From Candidatus Acidiferrum typicum (GTDB taxonomy: Bacteria; Acidobacteriota; Terriglobia; Acidiferrales; UBA7541), in contig JAOAPV010000057.1 in assembly GCA_025463055.1 (NCBI GenBank), positions 1 to 48,923 of the forward strand: 48,923 bases of DNA, written 5' to 3'. Below the pieces are notes generated by a model. It searched no databases. It saw nothing but the letters and a program-made list of their open reading frames with translations, and had not been told where the DNA came from. Shown here piece by piece: positions 17,397-25,900 of the stretch; position 1 is the first letter of the stretch; the number at the start of each line of letters is the position of its first letter. A program made the position numbers and the translations under genes.

Positions 17397-18866
17397 CTAC
17401 GAATTCCGAATCGCGCCAACCGGAGCTATTTCCTCGGCTGCCGCGGCCGCCACCGGCGCGGACTTTCGCGTTCTCGGCGTATCTAGATTGAATTGCCGCA
17501 TCTTATAAAGCAGCGCCTTGTAACTGATGCCGAGCATCTTCGCCGCGTCCTTGCGGCACCACCGTGTCTTTTCCAAAGCGTCGGCAATCGCTTCCATTTC
17601 GGCTTCGTCTTTCAGTCCTCGCACCAAAGCTTTCAAGCCCTGCTCGCGCGGGGGAGGCGCCTCCTGCCGCGGAGATGTTCGCTGCCGCGCCGACGACATT
17701 TCCACCAATTCGCGCAGGCTGCCTTCATCGTCCTCAAGGATCACGTAGCGTTTCACGAAATTTTCCAGCTCACGCAGGTTCCCGGGCCATGGGTAATTCA
17801 GAGCTGCGTCCAGCAAATGTTTGGAAGGTCCGTGCGACGGCTTCCCAAACTTTTCGCTGTATTTCTCAAGGAAATGACGGAACAGCAAGGGTATTTCGGC
17901 CGTCCTTTCGCGCAGCGGCGGAACCAAAATCGAGAGCACGTTCAACCTATAGTACAAATCCTCGCGGAAGCGTCCCGTCTTCATCGCCTCCTGCACATCG
18001 ACGTTCGTGGCCGCGAGTACTCGCACATCTGTTTCGATCAAGTGCCGCCCGCCCAGCCGCGAATATTGATGGTCCTGCAGGACGTGCAAGAGCTTCGCCT
18101 GCAAATGCGTACTCATTTCTGCGATCTCATCCAAAAAAATCGTTCCCTTATTGGCTAATTCGAACTTTCCGGGTTTGGAGCGCACTGCTCCGGTAAACGC
18201 TCCCTGCTCAAATCCAAACAGCTCCGACTCGAGCAGCTCTCCAGGCAGTGCAGCGCAGTTCACCTTTACAAAAGGTTGATTTCGCCTCTTCGAACGCAAG
18301 TGAATCATGCGCGAGACAACTTCTTTGCCCACGCCGCTTTCTCCGCAGATGAATACCGGCACGTCCACAGGCGCAATTTGCAAGATTTGCTGCCGGATGC
18401 GCACCATCTGCGGACTCGCCGCCAGAAAACTCAAGTCCTCCGTCACCTGATCGCAATAGTCGCGCAACGCCTGATTTTCCTGCGTTAACTGATTTTTCTG
18501 ACGCGACTTCAGCATCGCCGCGTCCAGCTCGCTTTTCTCGAAGGGTTTAGTCAGGTAATCGTGTGCACCGATACGAATCGCTTCTACTACAGTGCCAACC
18601 TCGTTCGAGCAGCTCAACATGATCACGTTCAGGCTGCGGTCCAGTTGCATCAATTCTTTCAGCGTGTCGAGGCCGTTCATCTCCGGCATCAAAACGTCCA
18701 AAATGATGAAATCCGGCCGCTCTCCCGTGTTTATCTTTGCAAGCGCCTCTTTGCCGGAGCTCACGGTCTCCACGTCGAAGCCATCTACCTCAAGCAGCGT
18801 TTGCAGGTACTTTCTAATGCTCGGCTCATCATCGACCACCAGAATCTTTTCTTTGACAGCAGCCAT
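17397..18866 (-). CDS. NtrC-family response regulator, PrsR-like
   Basis: This 489-aa response regulator has a receiver domain (1-120; acidic pair D12-D13, phospho-acceptor D57 in ILDVLMPEMNG, K107 in YLTKPFE), a sigma-54 AAA+ domain (Walker A GESGVGKE, intact GAFTGA at 222-227, Walker B GTIFLDEIAE, WPGNLRELEN) and a Fis-type helix-turn-helix (WCRKDAAKMLGISYKALLYK). I chose the ATG at 18866 because AGGAG lies 7 nt upstream; a start 7 codons earlier is possible. It lies 49 bp after the histidine-kinase stop on the same strand and is its likely partner. In exosortase-linked polysaccharide loci a PrsK/PrsR pair of this type drives expression; the same role here is inference from context. Confidence 0.94.
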   Translation of the reverse strand: MAAVKEKILVVDDEPSIRKYLQTLLEVDGFDVETVSSGKEALAKINTGERPDFIILDVLMPEMNGLDTLKELMQLDRSLNVIMLSCSNEVGTVVEAIRIGAHDYLTKPFEKSELDAAMLKSRQKNQLTQENQALRDYCDQVTEDLSFLAASPQMVRIRQQILQIAPVDVPVFICGESGVGKEVVSRMIHLRSKRRNQPFVKVNCAALPGELLESELFGFEQGAFTGAVRSKPGKFELANKGTIFLDEIAEMSTHLQAKLLHVLQDHQYSRLGGRHLIETDVRVLAATNVDVQEAMKTGRFREDLYYRLNVLSILVPPLRERTAEIPLLFRHFLEKYSEKFGKPSHGPSKHLLDAALNYPWPGNLRELENFVKRYVILEDDEGSLRELVEMSSARQRTSPRQEAPPPREQGLKALVRGLKDEAEMEAIADALEKTRWCRKDAAKMLGISYKALLYKMRQFNLDTPRTRKSAPVAAAAAEEIAPVGAIRNS

Positions 18867-18915
18867 CGAGGTCTCCTTCGCACTCAATCATCCAGATTTC
18901 GTTCACTTCAGCAGA

Positions 18916-20154
18916 TCAACTCTGATCCATGGGCAGTAGAAACGTAAATTTGCTGCCGCCCGCCTGCCCGTCTTCCACCCAAATTTTTCCGCGATGCGCT
19001 TGAATCAACCGCTTCGCAATTGCCAGCCCCAAACCCATTCCGGTTGTGTTGCGATCGACCCGCACAAAATCTTCAAAAATTTCCTGGTGATGTTCCGCGG
19101 GAATTCCAGGTCCAGTATCCGCCACGGAAACCTCCACGCTGTTCGGGCGCGGCAGCCGGAAGCGTCTTCGCTCCTGGATGGGCGAAACTTCCGACACGCG
19201 GCGTTCCCAAAAATGCGGCCCGGCATGCAGCGTCACCGTGCCGCCACTAGGAGTGTGCTTCAGGGCGTTATCCAGTAAATTTGCCGCTGCCTGCTGTACC
19301 TTCTGGTAATCGAACCGGAAATTGGGTATCGAGGGATCGAAAGACGCTTCCAGCTTCACTCCCTTGCGCTGAAATGCCTCTGACCATCTCTTTGCCACTT
19401 CGTCCAGGCAATCGCGCAGATCATTTTCACGAAGCTGCAGCACCAATTTTCCGCTCTCGAGGGCTGAGTAATTCAAGAACATTGACACCAGCCGGACAAG
19501 CCTCTCGCAGCTTTCCTTCGATTCCTCCAGGATGTCTCTTTGTTTATCCGACAATTTTCCTAATGAACCGGCCAGCATCAAATCGTAATAACCCTTAATC
19601 ACTGCTAGCGGCGTCTTCAGTTCGTGCGCAGCGGAAGCGAGGAATACCGTTTTCTGCCGGTTAACTTCCTGCAGCTTCAAGTAGGCAGCAAGCAAATTGC
19701 GGTACGTGATTTCGCGCTCTTGCAGAAGTTCCTGCACGGTGATCTGCGTCGCCGGGTCCGGCCTCTGCTGTTCGTCCTGGCGCACAAATTGCGCCACGAC
19801 CCAGTCCGGCTCTGGTATCCACTGTACGCTGGCGAAGAATTTCTCATCGCCGCGCGCCACCTCCAGCCGCAGCTCATGCTTTCCGCTTTCGATCTCTCGG
19901 AAAACCTGCGCCGCGTCCGTCTGTAGCAATTCAGTAAAGAGGTTGGTTTCCGAATACTCGCTGAGTTCAATGCCCAGGGACTTACGCGCTCGCGCGTTCA
20001 CTAATAAAACCCGTCCATCCCGCCGCGCAACAACCAGCGCAGTTTCAATGGCGTCAAGAAGGCTGACAACCGCGCCTCTCGAGAACCCTGTTAGGACACG
20101 CGAACCGGCTACCACCGGATTTGCAATTGTTCCAGTCACTGGTTTCGAGGTCAC
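18916..20154 (-). CDS. Cytoplasmic PAS histidine kinase, partner of the NtrC-type regulator
   Basis: This 412-aa sensor kinase has no transmembrane segment. An N-terminal PAS-like domain (about 28-125, beginning VVSLLDAIETALVVARRDGRVLLVN) is followed by a coiled linker, a HisKA domain with the phospho-acceptor H177 in SAAHELKTPLAVIKGY, and a HATPase domain with N box NLLDNALKHTPSGG, G1 DTGPGIP and G2 GMGLGLAIAKRL. It uses a GTG start. An insertion of about 25 basic residues (ERRVSEVSPIQERRRFRLPR) precedes the G1 box, which is longer than usual. It is transcribed just ahead of the response regulator gene. The signal is unknown but must be cytoplasmic or relayed by another protein. Confidence 0.93.
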   Translation of the reverse strand: MTSKPVTGTIANPVVAGSRVLTGFSRGAVVSLLDAIETALVVARRDGRVLLVNARARKSLGIELSEYSETNLFTELLQTDAAQVFREIESGKHELRLEVARGDEKFFASVQWIPEPDWVVAQFVRQDEQQRPDPATQITVQELLQEREITYRNLLAAYLKLQEVNRQKTVFLASAAHELKTPLAVIKGYYDLMLAGSLGKLSDKQRDILEESKESCERLVRLVSMFLNYSALESGKLVLQLRENDLRDCLDEVAKRWSEAFQRKGVKLEASFDPSIPNFRFDYQKVQQAAANLLDNALKHTPSGGTVTLHAGPHFWERRVSEVSPIQERRRFRLPRPNSVEVSVADTGPGIPAEHHQEIFEDFVRVDRNTTGMGLGLAIAKRLIQAHRGKIWVEDGQAGGSKFTFLLPMDQS

Positions 20155-20425
20155 TCAGAGTTGCAGGAAAAACTTTTCCTCTTTAGCGTGCCCGCCATAC
20201 TCCCAAACACCTACCCACCTGTCAATGGGAAAAGCGTTCCGTTTGCACATTTGAGGAAGCATCTAGCCGCAGAATAACCCGAATGGACTAACTCTCTTGC
20301 GGATCGGCGCGAGGAATGTTTTGTTTAAGTTGCTGTTTCCATGTCACTTACAGCCCTGCTCCGAAACGAGTTTTCCTGGCATTGAATATGCACGTACTAG
20401 TTCGCTGGTACCACTCGGGGGGAGT

Positions 20426-20779
20426 TTGGAAACCCAAATCGATAAGAAAGGCGAGCGCTTGGAGCCTGCTCAACGCCGGCGCTCGCCACGCATCCGCCTC
20501 CAGGTACCTGTTTTTCTTCGTGGCGTCGACACCGCCGGCGTAGAGTTCATTGAGCTCACCAAGACGCTCAACATCAGCGCGACTGGCGCGTGCATCGCCT
20601 CAACGCACTTCCTCCGCCCAGACCAGATCGTCAGCATCACCGTACCAGCTCCCTCTCCCACCTCCTCCTCCAGCGTCGTTCCCAATGAGACCCCGCCCAT
20701 CTCGGCTAAGATCCTTAGGCAGTGGGTTACAGGCGACATTCGCCTCTTTGGCCTGCAATTCTTAAGGCCACTTGAGTAA
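20426..20779 (+). CDS. Small PilZ-domain protein
   Basis: This protein of about 117 aa carries a PilZ signature: RRRSPRIRL (RxxxR) and NISATG (NxSxxG), with a hydrophobic strand pattern to the end (LFGLQFLRPLE). The start is uncertain. The frame is open back to a TTG at 20297, but that segment reads as non-coding; a TTG at 20426 follows a purine-rich stretch, and another TTG at 20459 is possible. A proline/serine-rich loop (APSPTSSSSVVPNE) interrupts the barrel. It is divergent from the histidine kinase gene and upstream of the GGDEF-PilZ gene, extending the c-di-GMP theme. Confidence 0.72.
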   Translation: METQIDKKGERLEPAQRRRSPRIRLQVPVFLRGVDTAGVEFIELTKTLNISATGACIASTHFLRPDQIVSITVPAPSPTSSSSVVPNETPPISAKILRQWVTGDIRLFGLQFLRPLE

Positions 20780-21061
20780 TTACCTGCTCTTTGTTCCAAC
20801 TTTTATTCCTGGGTATTTTCGTTACATCTGGTAAAGGCGGCTGAGGCCAACTTTTCCTCAAGACGCCCGTTGCGGCTATCTTTATTGTTTGCTTTGGGAT
20901 AGCATTAACAATGAAACTCGCGCCTTCGTTGGCTGAGGAAGATTTCGCGCATTCTCCGTGATGCTACGGATGGACCGCCACTTGCTCCCCGTCCAACAGA
21001 GAAGTTTCGTTCTCTCCCCACACCCCGCGGGGATTAGGCAGAGGTTAGGTAACCACCCAGC

Positions 21062-22351
21062 ATGCCCAGCCCCGGCGCCCCTGTGCCCCCTCGTCTGCCA
21101 GTAGAGGATTCTTATCTCGAGCTTCTTGCCGATACGCTCGAAAGCCTCGATCTGTCCGCGCGCGGCCAATTCCTGCAACGATATATTCGCGCTATCACTC
21201 ATTTGGACCTGCGCGAAAGCCAATGCATCCAGTTGTGGGACGAAATGCTTCTGCGTCGCCGCGAACTGAGTGAAAATCTCGGTCGCCCCGTCGCTCTCAA
21301 AACCGCGCTGATGGACGTTCTCGCTTCGGCCGGCCTCTTCCGCGTTCCGATTGTTATTGAATACGACGAGCTGAAGATCCTGCAATTAAACGCCGTGACG
21401 GATCCACTGACCGGCCTCTACAATCGCCGCCTCTTCAGTGAAACCTTTGACAAAGAACTCAATCGCGGCCGCCGTTACGGCTCGCCATTGGGACTTGTAG
21501 TTCTCGATCTCCACCGTTTCAAGGAAGTGAACGACAAGCATGGCCACCCGCGCGGCGATGAGGTTCTCCGCGCCGCCGCAGCTACGCTCAAAAAAGCTCT
21601 TCGTACTTCCGATTTTGCATTCCGAATTGGCGGCGACGAGTTCGCTCTTCTCTTGCCGCAAACAGATGCCGAACAGGCGCTGGCGCTTAGCCGCCGTGTG
21701 GAGACGGTTTTTGCCGAAATGCTGCAGCCCTTGCAGCTGATTATCGGCGTGAGTATGGATCACGGCGTCGCCACCTTCCCGCAAGATGGCGAGCAGACTG
21801 ATCAGTTGATCCGCGTTGCCGATGAGCGGCTCTATCGCCTAAAGCAGGCAAATCACGGCAGGTCCGGAAACGGTGGAACTCGCATTCCAACCGAATCCGC
21901 TCCACCGGAGCCCCGTTCAGCTCCAGAACGCTCCACGGCTCCTCCAGCGCCAATTTCCATTGAATCCGGACGAGTCGCAGAGCGCTCCGAGCCTCAACCG
22001 GAGCCTCACCCAAAGTCCGAGGCCACTCCCGCGGAACCGGAACAGACCACCCCTCCGCAAGCTCCCTCTCCACGCAGCTATGCTGTTCAGCGCAAAGCGG
22101 AGCGCGTCTCGATGGCCGGCACCAACGCGTATGCCACCCTCGGCGAGCAAGGCGCACGCCGCGCCCGCGTTCTCGACCTCGGTTTTGGAGGCGTCGCTAT
22201 TGAACTTGACGCCCAGGAAGATCTTCCGGACAACATCTTGGCCGTCCTGCATGTCCCCATTCTTCCGCCTGTACGTGTCAGCCTCAAACCAGTGTGGTCT
22301 CAACGCACAACGCAAGGCGGTTTCCGCGTCGGCTGCGCCTTTGTGTCGTAA
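21062..22351 (+). CDS. Diguanylate cyclase with C-terminal PilZ domain (GGDEF-PilZ)
   Basis: In this 429-aa cytoplasmic protein an N-terminal helical region (1-110) precedes a GGDEF domain that begins at about 115 (TDPLTGLYNRRLF). The active-site loop is RIGGDEFALL and the allosteric I-site RTSD sits exactly five residues before GGDEF, so product inhibition by c-di-GMP is expected. A proline/glutamate-rich linker (about 275-345) leads to a PilZ-like domain with RKAER (RxxxR) and DLGFGG, where the usual serine of DxSxxG is glycine. The protein could both make and sense c-di-GMP. PilZ binding is less certain because of the serine-to-glycine change. It is close to two further PilZ genes and the matrix regulators. 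Confidence 0.93.
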   Translation: MPSPGAPVPPRLPVEDSYLELLADTLESLDLSARGQFLQRYIRAITHLDLRESQCIQLWDEMLLRRRELSENLGRPVALKTALMDVLASAGLFRVPIVIEYDELKILQLNAVTDPLTGLYNRRLFSETFDKELNRGRRYGSPLGLVVLDLHRFKEVNDKHGHPRGDEVLRAAAATLKKALRTSDFAFRIGGDEFALLLPQTDAEQALALSRRVETVFAEMLQPLQLIIGVSMDHGVATFPQDGEQTDQLIRVADERLYRLKQANHGRSGNGGTRIPTESAPPEPRSAPERSTAPPAPISIESGRVAERSEPQPEPHPKSEATPAEPEQTTPPQAPSPRSYAVQRKAERVSMAGTNAYATLGEQGARRARVLDLGFGGVAIELDAQEDLPDNILAVLHVPILPPVRVSLKPVWSQRTTQGGFRVGCAFVS

Positions 22352-22482
22352 ATCGTTTCATAGATCCAGGCGAGCATTCCGCGATCTCAACCAAACCCAT
22401 CAATCAGCAAAGGGCAAAAGGAATTCATAGTTCTGCGCCGGACTGCTAGAATGCTGGTTCCCTGCCCGCTACGAGACACTCC

Positions 22483-22986
22483 ATGCTGGAACCCACATCG
22501 AGCCACCCGTACTGGCCAGACGCGCTCGACAAGCCCACCGACTCTTCCGCCCTCAAACCCTGGTCCTGGGCGCTTGATCGCCTCGAACAATCTCACAACT
22601 ACTGGATCACGACTTCTCGCTCCGATGGGCAGCCACATCTCATGGTGGTCTGGGGCATTTGGTGGCAGGACTCCTTCTGGTTCAGCACTGGATCTCGCAC
22701 GCGCAAAGCAAAAAATCTCGCTGGCAACCCTCGCTGCGCCATCGGCACGGAAAAAGCGGACGAAGCCGTAATCCTCGAAGGTACCGCGCATCAAGTGTCG
22801 GATCGTGCTGTCTGGAAGCAGCTAATCGAAATCTACAATCACAAGTATGGTGGCGATCTTGGACCTCTCCTCGAATCTTCGGGCAGCTTCGTATTTCGCG
22901 TTATCCCACAAATTGTCTTCGGGCAAGACGAGCACGCAGAAAACTTCACGGAGGCCGTTACTCGTTGGACGTTCACGAAATCTTGA
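22483..22986 (+). CDS. Pyridoxamine-phosphate-oxidase-fold flavin/F420-type protein
   Basis: This 167-aa soluble protein belongs to the split-barrel PPOX superfamily. Visible family stretches are NYWITTSRSDGQPHLMVVWGIW near residue 40-60 (two strands contacting the cofactor), FWFSTGSRTRKAKNL (phosphate-binding S/T-R-K region) and the strand NPRCAIGTEKADEAVILEGTA. Such proteins bind FMN, F420 or haem and act as small-molecule oxidoreductases; the substrate cannot be told from sequence. No strong ribosome site precedes the ATG. The next gene starts 27 bp downstream, so they may be co-transcribed. Confidence 0.85.
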   Translation: MLEPTSSHPYWPDALDKPTDSSALKPWSWALDRLEQSHNYWITTSRSDGQPHLMVVWGIWWQDSFWFSTGSRTRKAKNLAGNPRCAIGTEKADEAVILEGTAHQVSDRAVWKQLIEIYNHKYGGDLGPLLESSGSFVFRVIPQIVFGQDEHAENFTEAVTRWTFTKS

Positions 22987-23013
22987 CCGTACTCTCTCCG
23001 GGGACAGGCAACC

Positions 23014-23475
23014 GTGCTGACTGACACTCGAGAAAAGCCCCGCGCGAAAACTCTGTTTAAGAACCCACTGCTTTATTCTTCGCTCCTCGTGGGTATCGCA
23101 CTTGTGGTTGTGTCTTGGATCTTGTATTACCGCTGGCAAGAGAACCGCTCGATTGAGCGCCGAAACCGCGAAGAAGCCTCGCGCAAACAATTGGAAAACG
23201 ATCGCGTCGTTCTGGAACAGCTCGGCGGTAAGGAACTTGCCATCCAGAGTTTCTATGCAAGTCCGGGCGCCATTCACAAGGGAGAACGCGTGCAGCTCTG
23301 CTATGGTGTCGCCAATGCCAAGGTTGTGAAGCTCGATCCTCAGCCAAATGCGGTCTGGCCGTCCTACGCGCGTTGCGTCAACGTGTCCCCAGCAAAAACC
23401 ACCACGTACACGCTAACCGCCAGCGACGCCTCGGGAAACACAATCTCACAATCACTTCAAGTAAGTGTCAGGTAA
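23014..23475 (+). CDS. Membrane-anchored protein with Ig-like C-terminal domain
   Basis: This 153-aa protein of unknown function starts at GTG 23014 with AGG upstream. It has one transmembrane segment at about 18-40 (NPLLYSSLLVGIALVVVSWILYY written in part), a charged coiled stretch (about 41-75, rich in R, E and K) and an exported beta-rich domain with LCYGVANAKVVKLDP and TTTYTLTASDASGN. The latter resembles the Ig-like folds that end in TYTLTAS in cell-surface proteins. It probably sits in the inner membrane with the Ig domain in the periplasm. It lies convergent with the aldo/keto reductase genes. Confidence 0.72.
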   Translation: MLTDTREKPRAKTLFKNPLLYSSLLVGIALVVVSWILYYRWQENRSIERRNREEASRKQLENDRVVLEQLGGKELAIQSFYASPGAIHKGERVQLCYGVANAKVVKLDPQPNAVWPSYARCVNVSPAKTTTYTLTASDASGNTISQSLQVSVR

Positions 23476-23506
23476 CTACCTTCAGTCCTATCGGCGCGTA
23501 TGCGAA

Positions 23507-24550
23507 CTATGCGGGCAATTTTTCTTTTGGTGGGTAATGATGCTGTTCCCGTCCGACGTTCCCATCGTACTTTGTTGTCGTCTTGAAAAGTTCGTACCGC
23601 CCATCTGCAGCCAGCGGACGGACCCGCTCTCGTAGCGCCGCCATCTCCTGCTCCCCAAACGGCTTAAACCCTCTCGCCACGTTCAAATTTTGCTCCAGCA
23701 CCACCATCGAATCCATTCCGCTGATCGTTGTCGCCACGGGCAGACTCATGGCATAGCGCAACCCTTCTTCGGGCGTAACCGCTCCGTTCACCGCAATCTC
23801 GCCGCTTCCCCCCAAGCTCTTCATGCCCAGCACAGCAAGTCCACGCTTTTTCGCTTCCGGCAATACTTGCTGCTGAAAACTGCGAAAGGTCGCGTCCAGC
23901 GCGTTCAGCGGCATCTGCACCGTGTCAAAAGGAAAGTCATGCGCCAACATCTTCAAATGAATCGCCGGATTCTTGTGCCCCGTAAATCCCACAAAGCGCA
24001 CCTTCCCTTGCTGCTTTGCAGCCAGCAGCGCCTCGGCCGCTCCATTCGGCGCAAAAATCATTTCCGGATCGTTCCAATACACAACTTCATGAATCTGCCA
24101 CAACTCCACATGATCGGTCTGCAATCGGCGCAAAGACTCTTCCAGCTGTTTCATTGCCACCTCCTTGCCGCGCCCGTGCGTGCACACCTTCGTCATCACA
24201 AACGCCTTGTCGCGTTTGCCCTTCAGCGCAACGCCAAGCCGCTCTTCGCTCACACCGTCGTGGTACTCCCAACAGTTGTCAAAAAAATTGACGCCCGCAT
24301 CCAGCGCTAGCGCCACCAACTCCGTCGACTCCTTCTCTTCCTTAATAGACCCGAGGTGATAGCCTCCGACTCCCAGGCACGAAACAAGCGCCCCTGTTTT
24401 CCCCAAAGGCCGATGCGGCACTCCCTCCGTAGCTCCGCCTTGGCGGCTCCCTACTGCTGCTGACCCGGGTCGCGCCACAAAGGAACCTGTGACTACCGCA
24501 GCGCTCGCCTTAACAAATCCGCGCCGCGTGAATCCTTTCTTGCTCTCCAT
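23507..24550 (-). CDS. Tat-exported aldo/keto reductase
   Basis: This 347-aa aldo/keto reductase has an N-terminal twin-arginine signal TRRGFVKASAAVV (residues 8-20), so it is predicted to be folded in the cytoplasm and exported. The catalytic tetrad is recognisable: D in FFDNCWEYH, Y in the same motif, K in VMTKVCTHGRG and H in LWQIHEV. The barrel begins at about 45 (HRPLGKTGALVSCLGVGGYHLG). GGGAG lies before the ATG. It is 14 bp from its paralog at 24565-25677 on the same strand; the two are close relatives by eye throughout the barrel, indicating tandem duplication. Substrate unknown. Confidence 0.92.
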   Translation of the reverse strand: MESKKGFTRRGFVKASAAVVTGSFVARPGSAAVGSRQGGATEGVPHRPLGKTGALVSCLGVGGYHLGSIKEEKESTELVALALDAGVNFFDNCWEYHDGVSEERLGVALKGKRDKAFVMTKVCTHGRGKEVAMKQLEESLRRLQTDHVELWQIHEVVYWNDPEMIFAPNGAAEALLAAKQQGKVRFVGFTGHKNPAIHLKMLAHDFPFDTVQMPLNALDATFRSFQQQVLPEAKKRGLAVLGMKSLGGSGEIAVNGAVTPEEGLRYAMSLPVATTISGMDSMVVLEQNLNVARGFKPFGEQEMAALRERVRPLAADGRYELFKTTTKYDGNVGREQHHYPPKEKLPA

Positions 24551-24564
24551 GTTTCGCTCCCGGT

Positions 24565-25677
24565 CTATGGTTGTGGCGGCTTTACATCCGGAAACGGATG
24601 TCCCGTATTCTCCGTGGCCTTCAGCATTTCCTTCACTTCCGTGCTCTGCTCATCGAGCGGGAAATTATGAGCAATGCGTGCCTCCGGATTGTCAAACTTT
24701 AGCGATACTTTGTAGAGTTCATACCGACCGTCGCCGGCAGCCTGCCGTGTCCGCTCACGAAGCCCACGCATTTCTGCTGCGGTCATCGGGGTAAATCCCT
24801 GCGCAATTTTCAAATTCTGCTGCAAGATTTCTGGCTTATCGATTCCCGTGATCGTGGTTGTCACCGGCAAGCTCATCGCATACCGCAGCGCCTCTTCCGC
24901 GCTCAATTCGCCCTGCTCAATGGGATCGCCATGGCCGCTCATCGGCTTCATTCCCAGGGCCGCCATGCCTCGCCGATTTACTTCCGGCAACACCTGCTCG
25001 GAGAAGCTGTGAAAGTGCGCGTCAAACGCGTTCAGTGGCATCTGCACCGCGTCGAACGGAAAACCTGTCTCAAGCATCTTCAAGTGAATCACCGGATCCT
25101 TGTGCCCCGTGAATCCCAGAAAGCGCACCTTGCCCTGTTCCTTTGCTTTGCGCAGCGCTTCGGCTGCTCCGTTCGGCCGAATAAACAGTTCGGGGTCATT
25201 CTCAAAACTCACGCCGTGAATCTGCCAAAGGTCCAGATGATCCGTTTGCAGGCGCCGCAAAGACTGCTCCAACATTTGCAATCCGAGCATCGCTTCCCGC
25301 CCATGCGTGCATACCTTCGTCATCAGGAATACTTTGTCCCGCCGCCCCTTCAGTCCTCTCCCCATCCAATCCTCTGATTTCCCGACGTGGTATTCCCAGC
25401 AGTTATCGAAAAATGTGATCCCGTTGTCCACCGCCTCCTGCACGAGGCGCATCGCCATCTGTACATTCTCAGCGTCGCCCAAATGATGCCCGCCAAAACC
25501 GAGCGCCGACACCTTAACCTCATGCCGTCCAAATTTGCGCAGAGGTATCCCCCTGCTTGGCTCTTGCCTGGATGCTCCAAGCCCCCTGCTTGGCTCTTGC
25601 CTGGATGCTCCAAGCCCCCCGATTGCCGCTCGTTGAGATATGTTTTCTGCCGAAAATGGCTCCCACAGCAAGCCCAT
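24565..25677 (-). CDS. Aldo/keto reductase, paralog without Tat signal and with repeat-derived N-terminus
   Basis: This 370-aa aldo/keto reductase shares the barrel and tetrad of its neighbour (FFDNCWEYHVGKS, FLMTKVCTHGRE, LWQIHGV). Instead of a twin-arginine signal, the first 45 residues contain GLGASRQEPSR twice in tandem, encoded by an exact 33-bp DNA duplication. The catalytic domain begins only at about residue 45 (IPLRKFGRHEVKVSALGFGG). The GAGG upstream of the ATG at 25677 supports the start, but translation could begin later. The N-terminal extension looks like inserted intergenic repeat that happens to be open in frame. Substrate unknown; possibly co-transcribed with the downstream paralog. 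Confidence 0.88.
   Translation of the reverse strand: MGLLWEPFSAENISQRAAIGGLGASRQEPSRGLGASRQEPSRGIPLRKFGRHEVKVSALGFGGHHLGDAENVQMAMRLVQEAVDNGITFFDNCWEYHVGKSEDWMGRGLKGRRDKVFLMTKVCTHGREAMLGLQMLEQSLRRLQTDHLDLWQIHGVSFENDPELFIRPNGAAEALRKAKEQGKVRFLGFTGHKDPVIHLKMLETGFPFDAVQMPLNAFDAHFHSFSEQVLPEVNRRGMAALGMKPMSGHGDPIEQGELSAEEALRYAMSLPVTTTITGIDKPEILQQNLKIAQGFTPMTAAEMRGLRERTRQAAGDGRYELYKVSLKFDNPEARIAHNFPLDEQSTEVKEMLKATENTGHPFPDVKPPQP
25549..25614. repeat. Exact 33-bp tandem duplication with inverted ends
   Basis: Two identical 33-bp units (25549-25581 and 25582-25614) lie at the 5' end of the aldo/keto reductase gene. Each unit contains GCTTGG and CCAAG arms around ctcttgcctggatgct, so each can fold as a small hairpin. 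The surrounding frame is open in all minus-strand phases, typical of a dispersed intergenic element read into a gene rather than selected protein sequence. Confidence 0.9.
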
Positions 25678-25786
25678 GGCGCCTCGCGGTAACGCGAATG
25701 TTTAAACACTGTTTGGATGAGTCCGGCTGGGAAAAGTTGCCGTCACTTGGTGCTTTTCGTTGTTCTTTTGCTGCGAACAACGTATC

Positions 25787-25816
25787 TTGTAGCCGTCCTT
25801 AGCCTGCCTCTATAAT
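25787..25816 (+). promoter_or_regulatory. Possible sigma-70 promoter for greA
   Basis: TTGTAG at 25787-25792 and a perfect TATAAT at 25811-25816 are separated by 18 bp. A second TATAAT at 25832-25837 lacks a -35. The -35 matches only three consensus bases, so the element is tentative. Confidence 0.35.
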
Positions 25817-25900
25817 TAGTCTTTTCGCGGGTATAATTAAGAGTTTGCGGGGCGCGTCATTAAATTGCTTCCGCCCTGCTTGGATAGGCCTTGATTCGCT

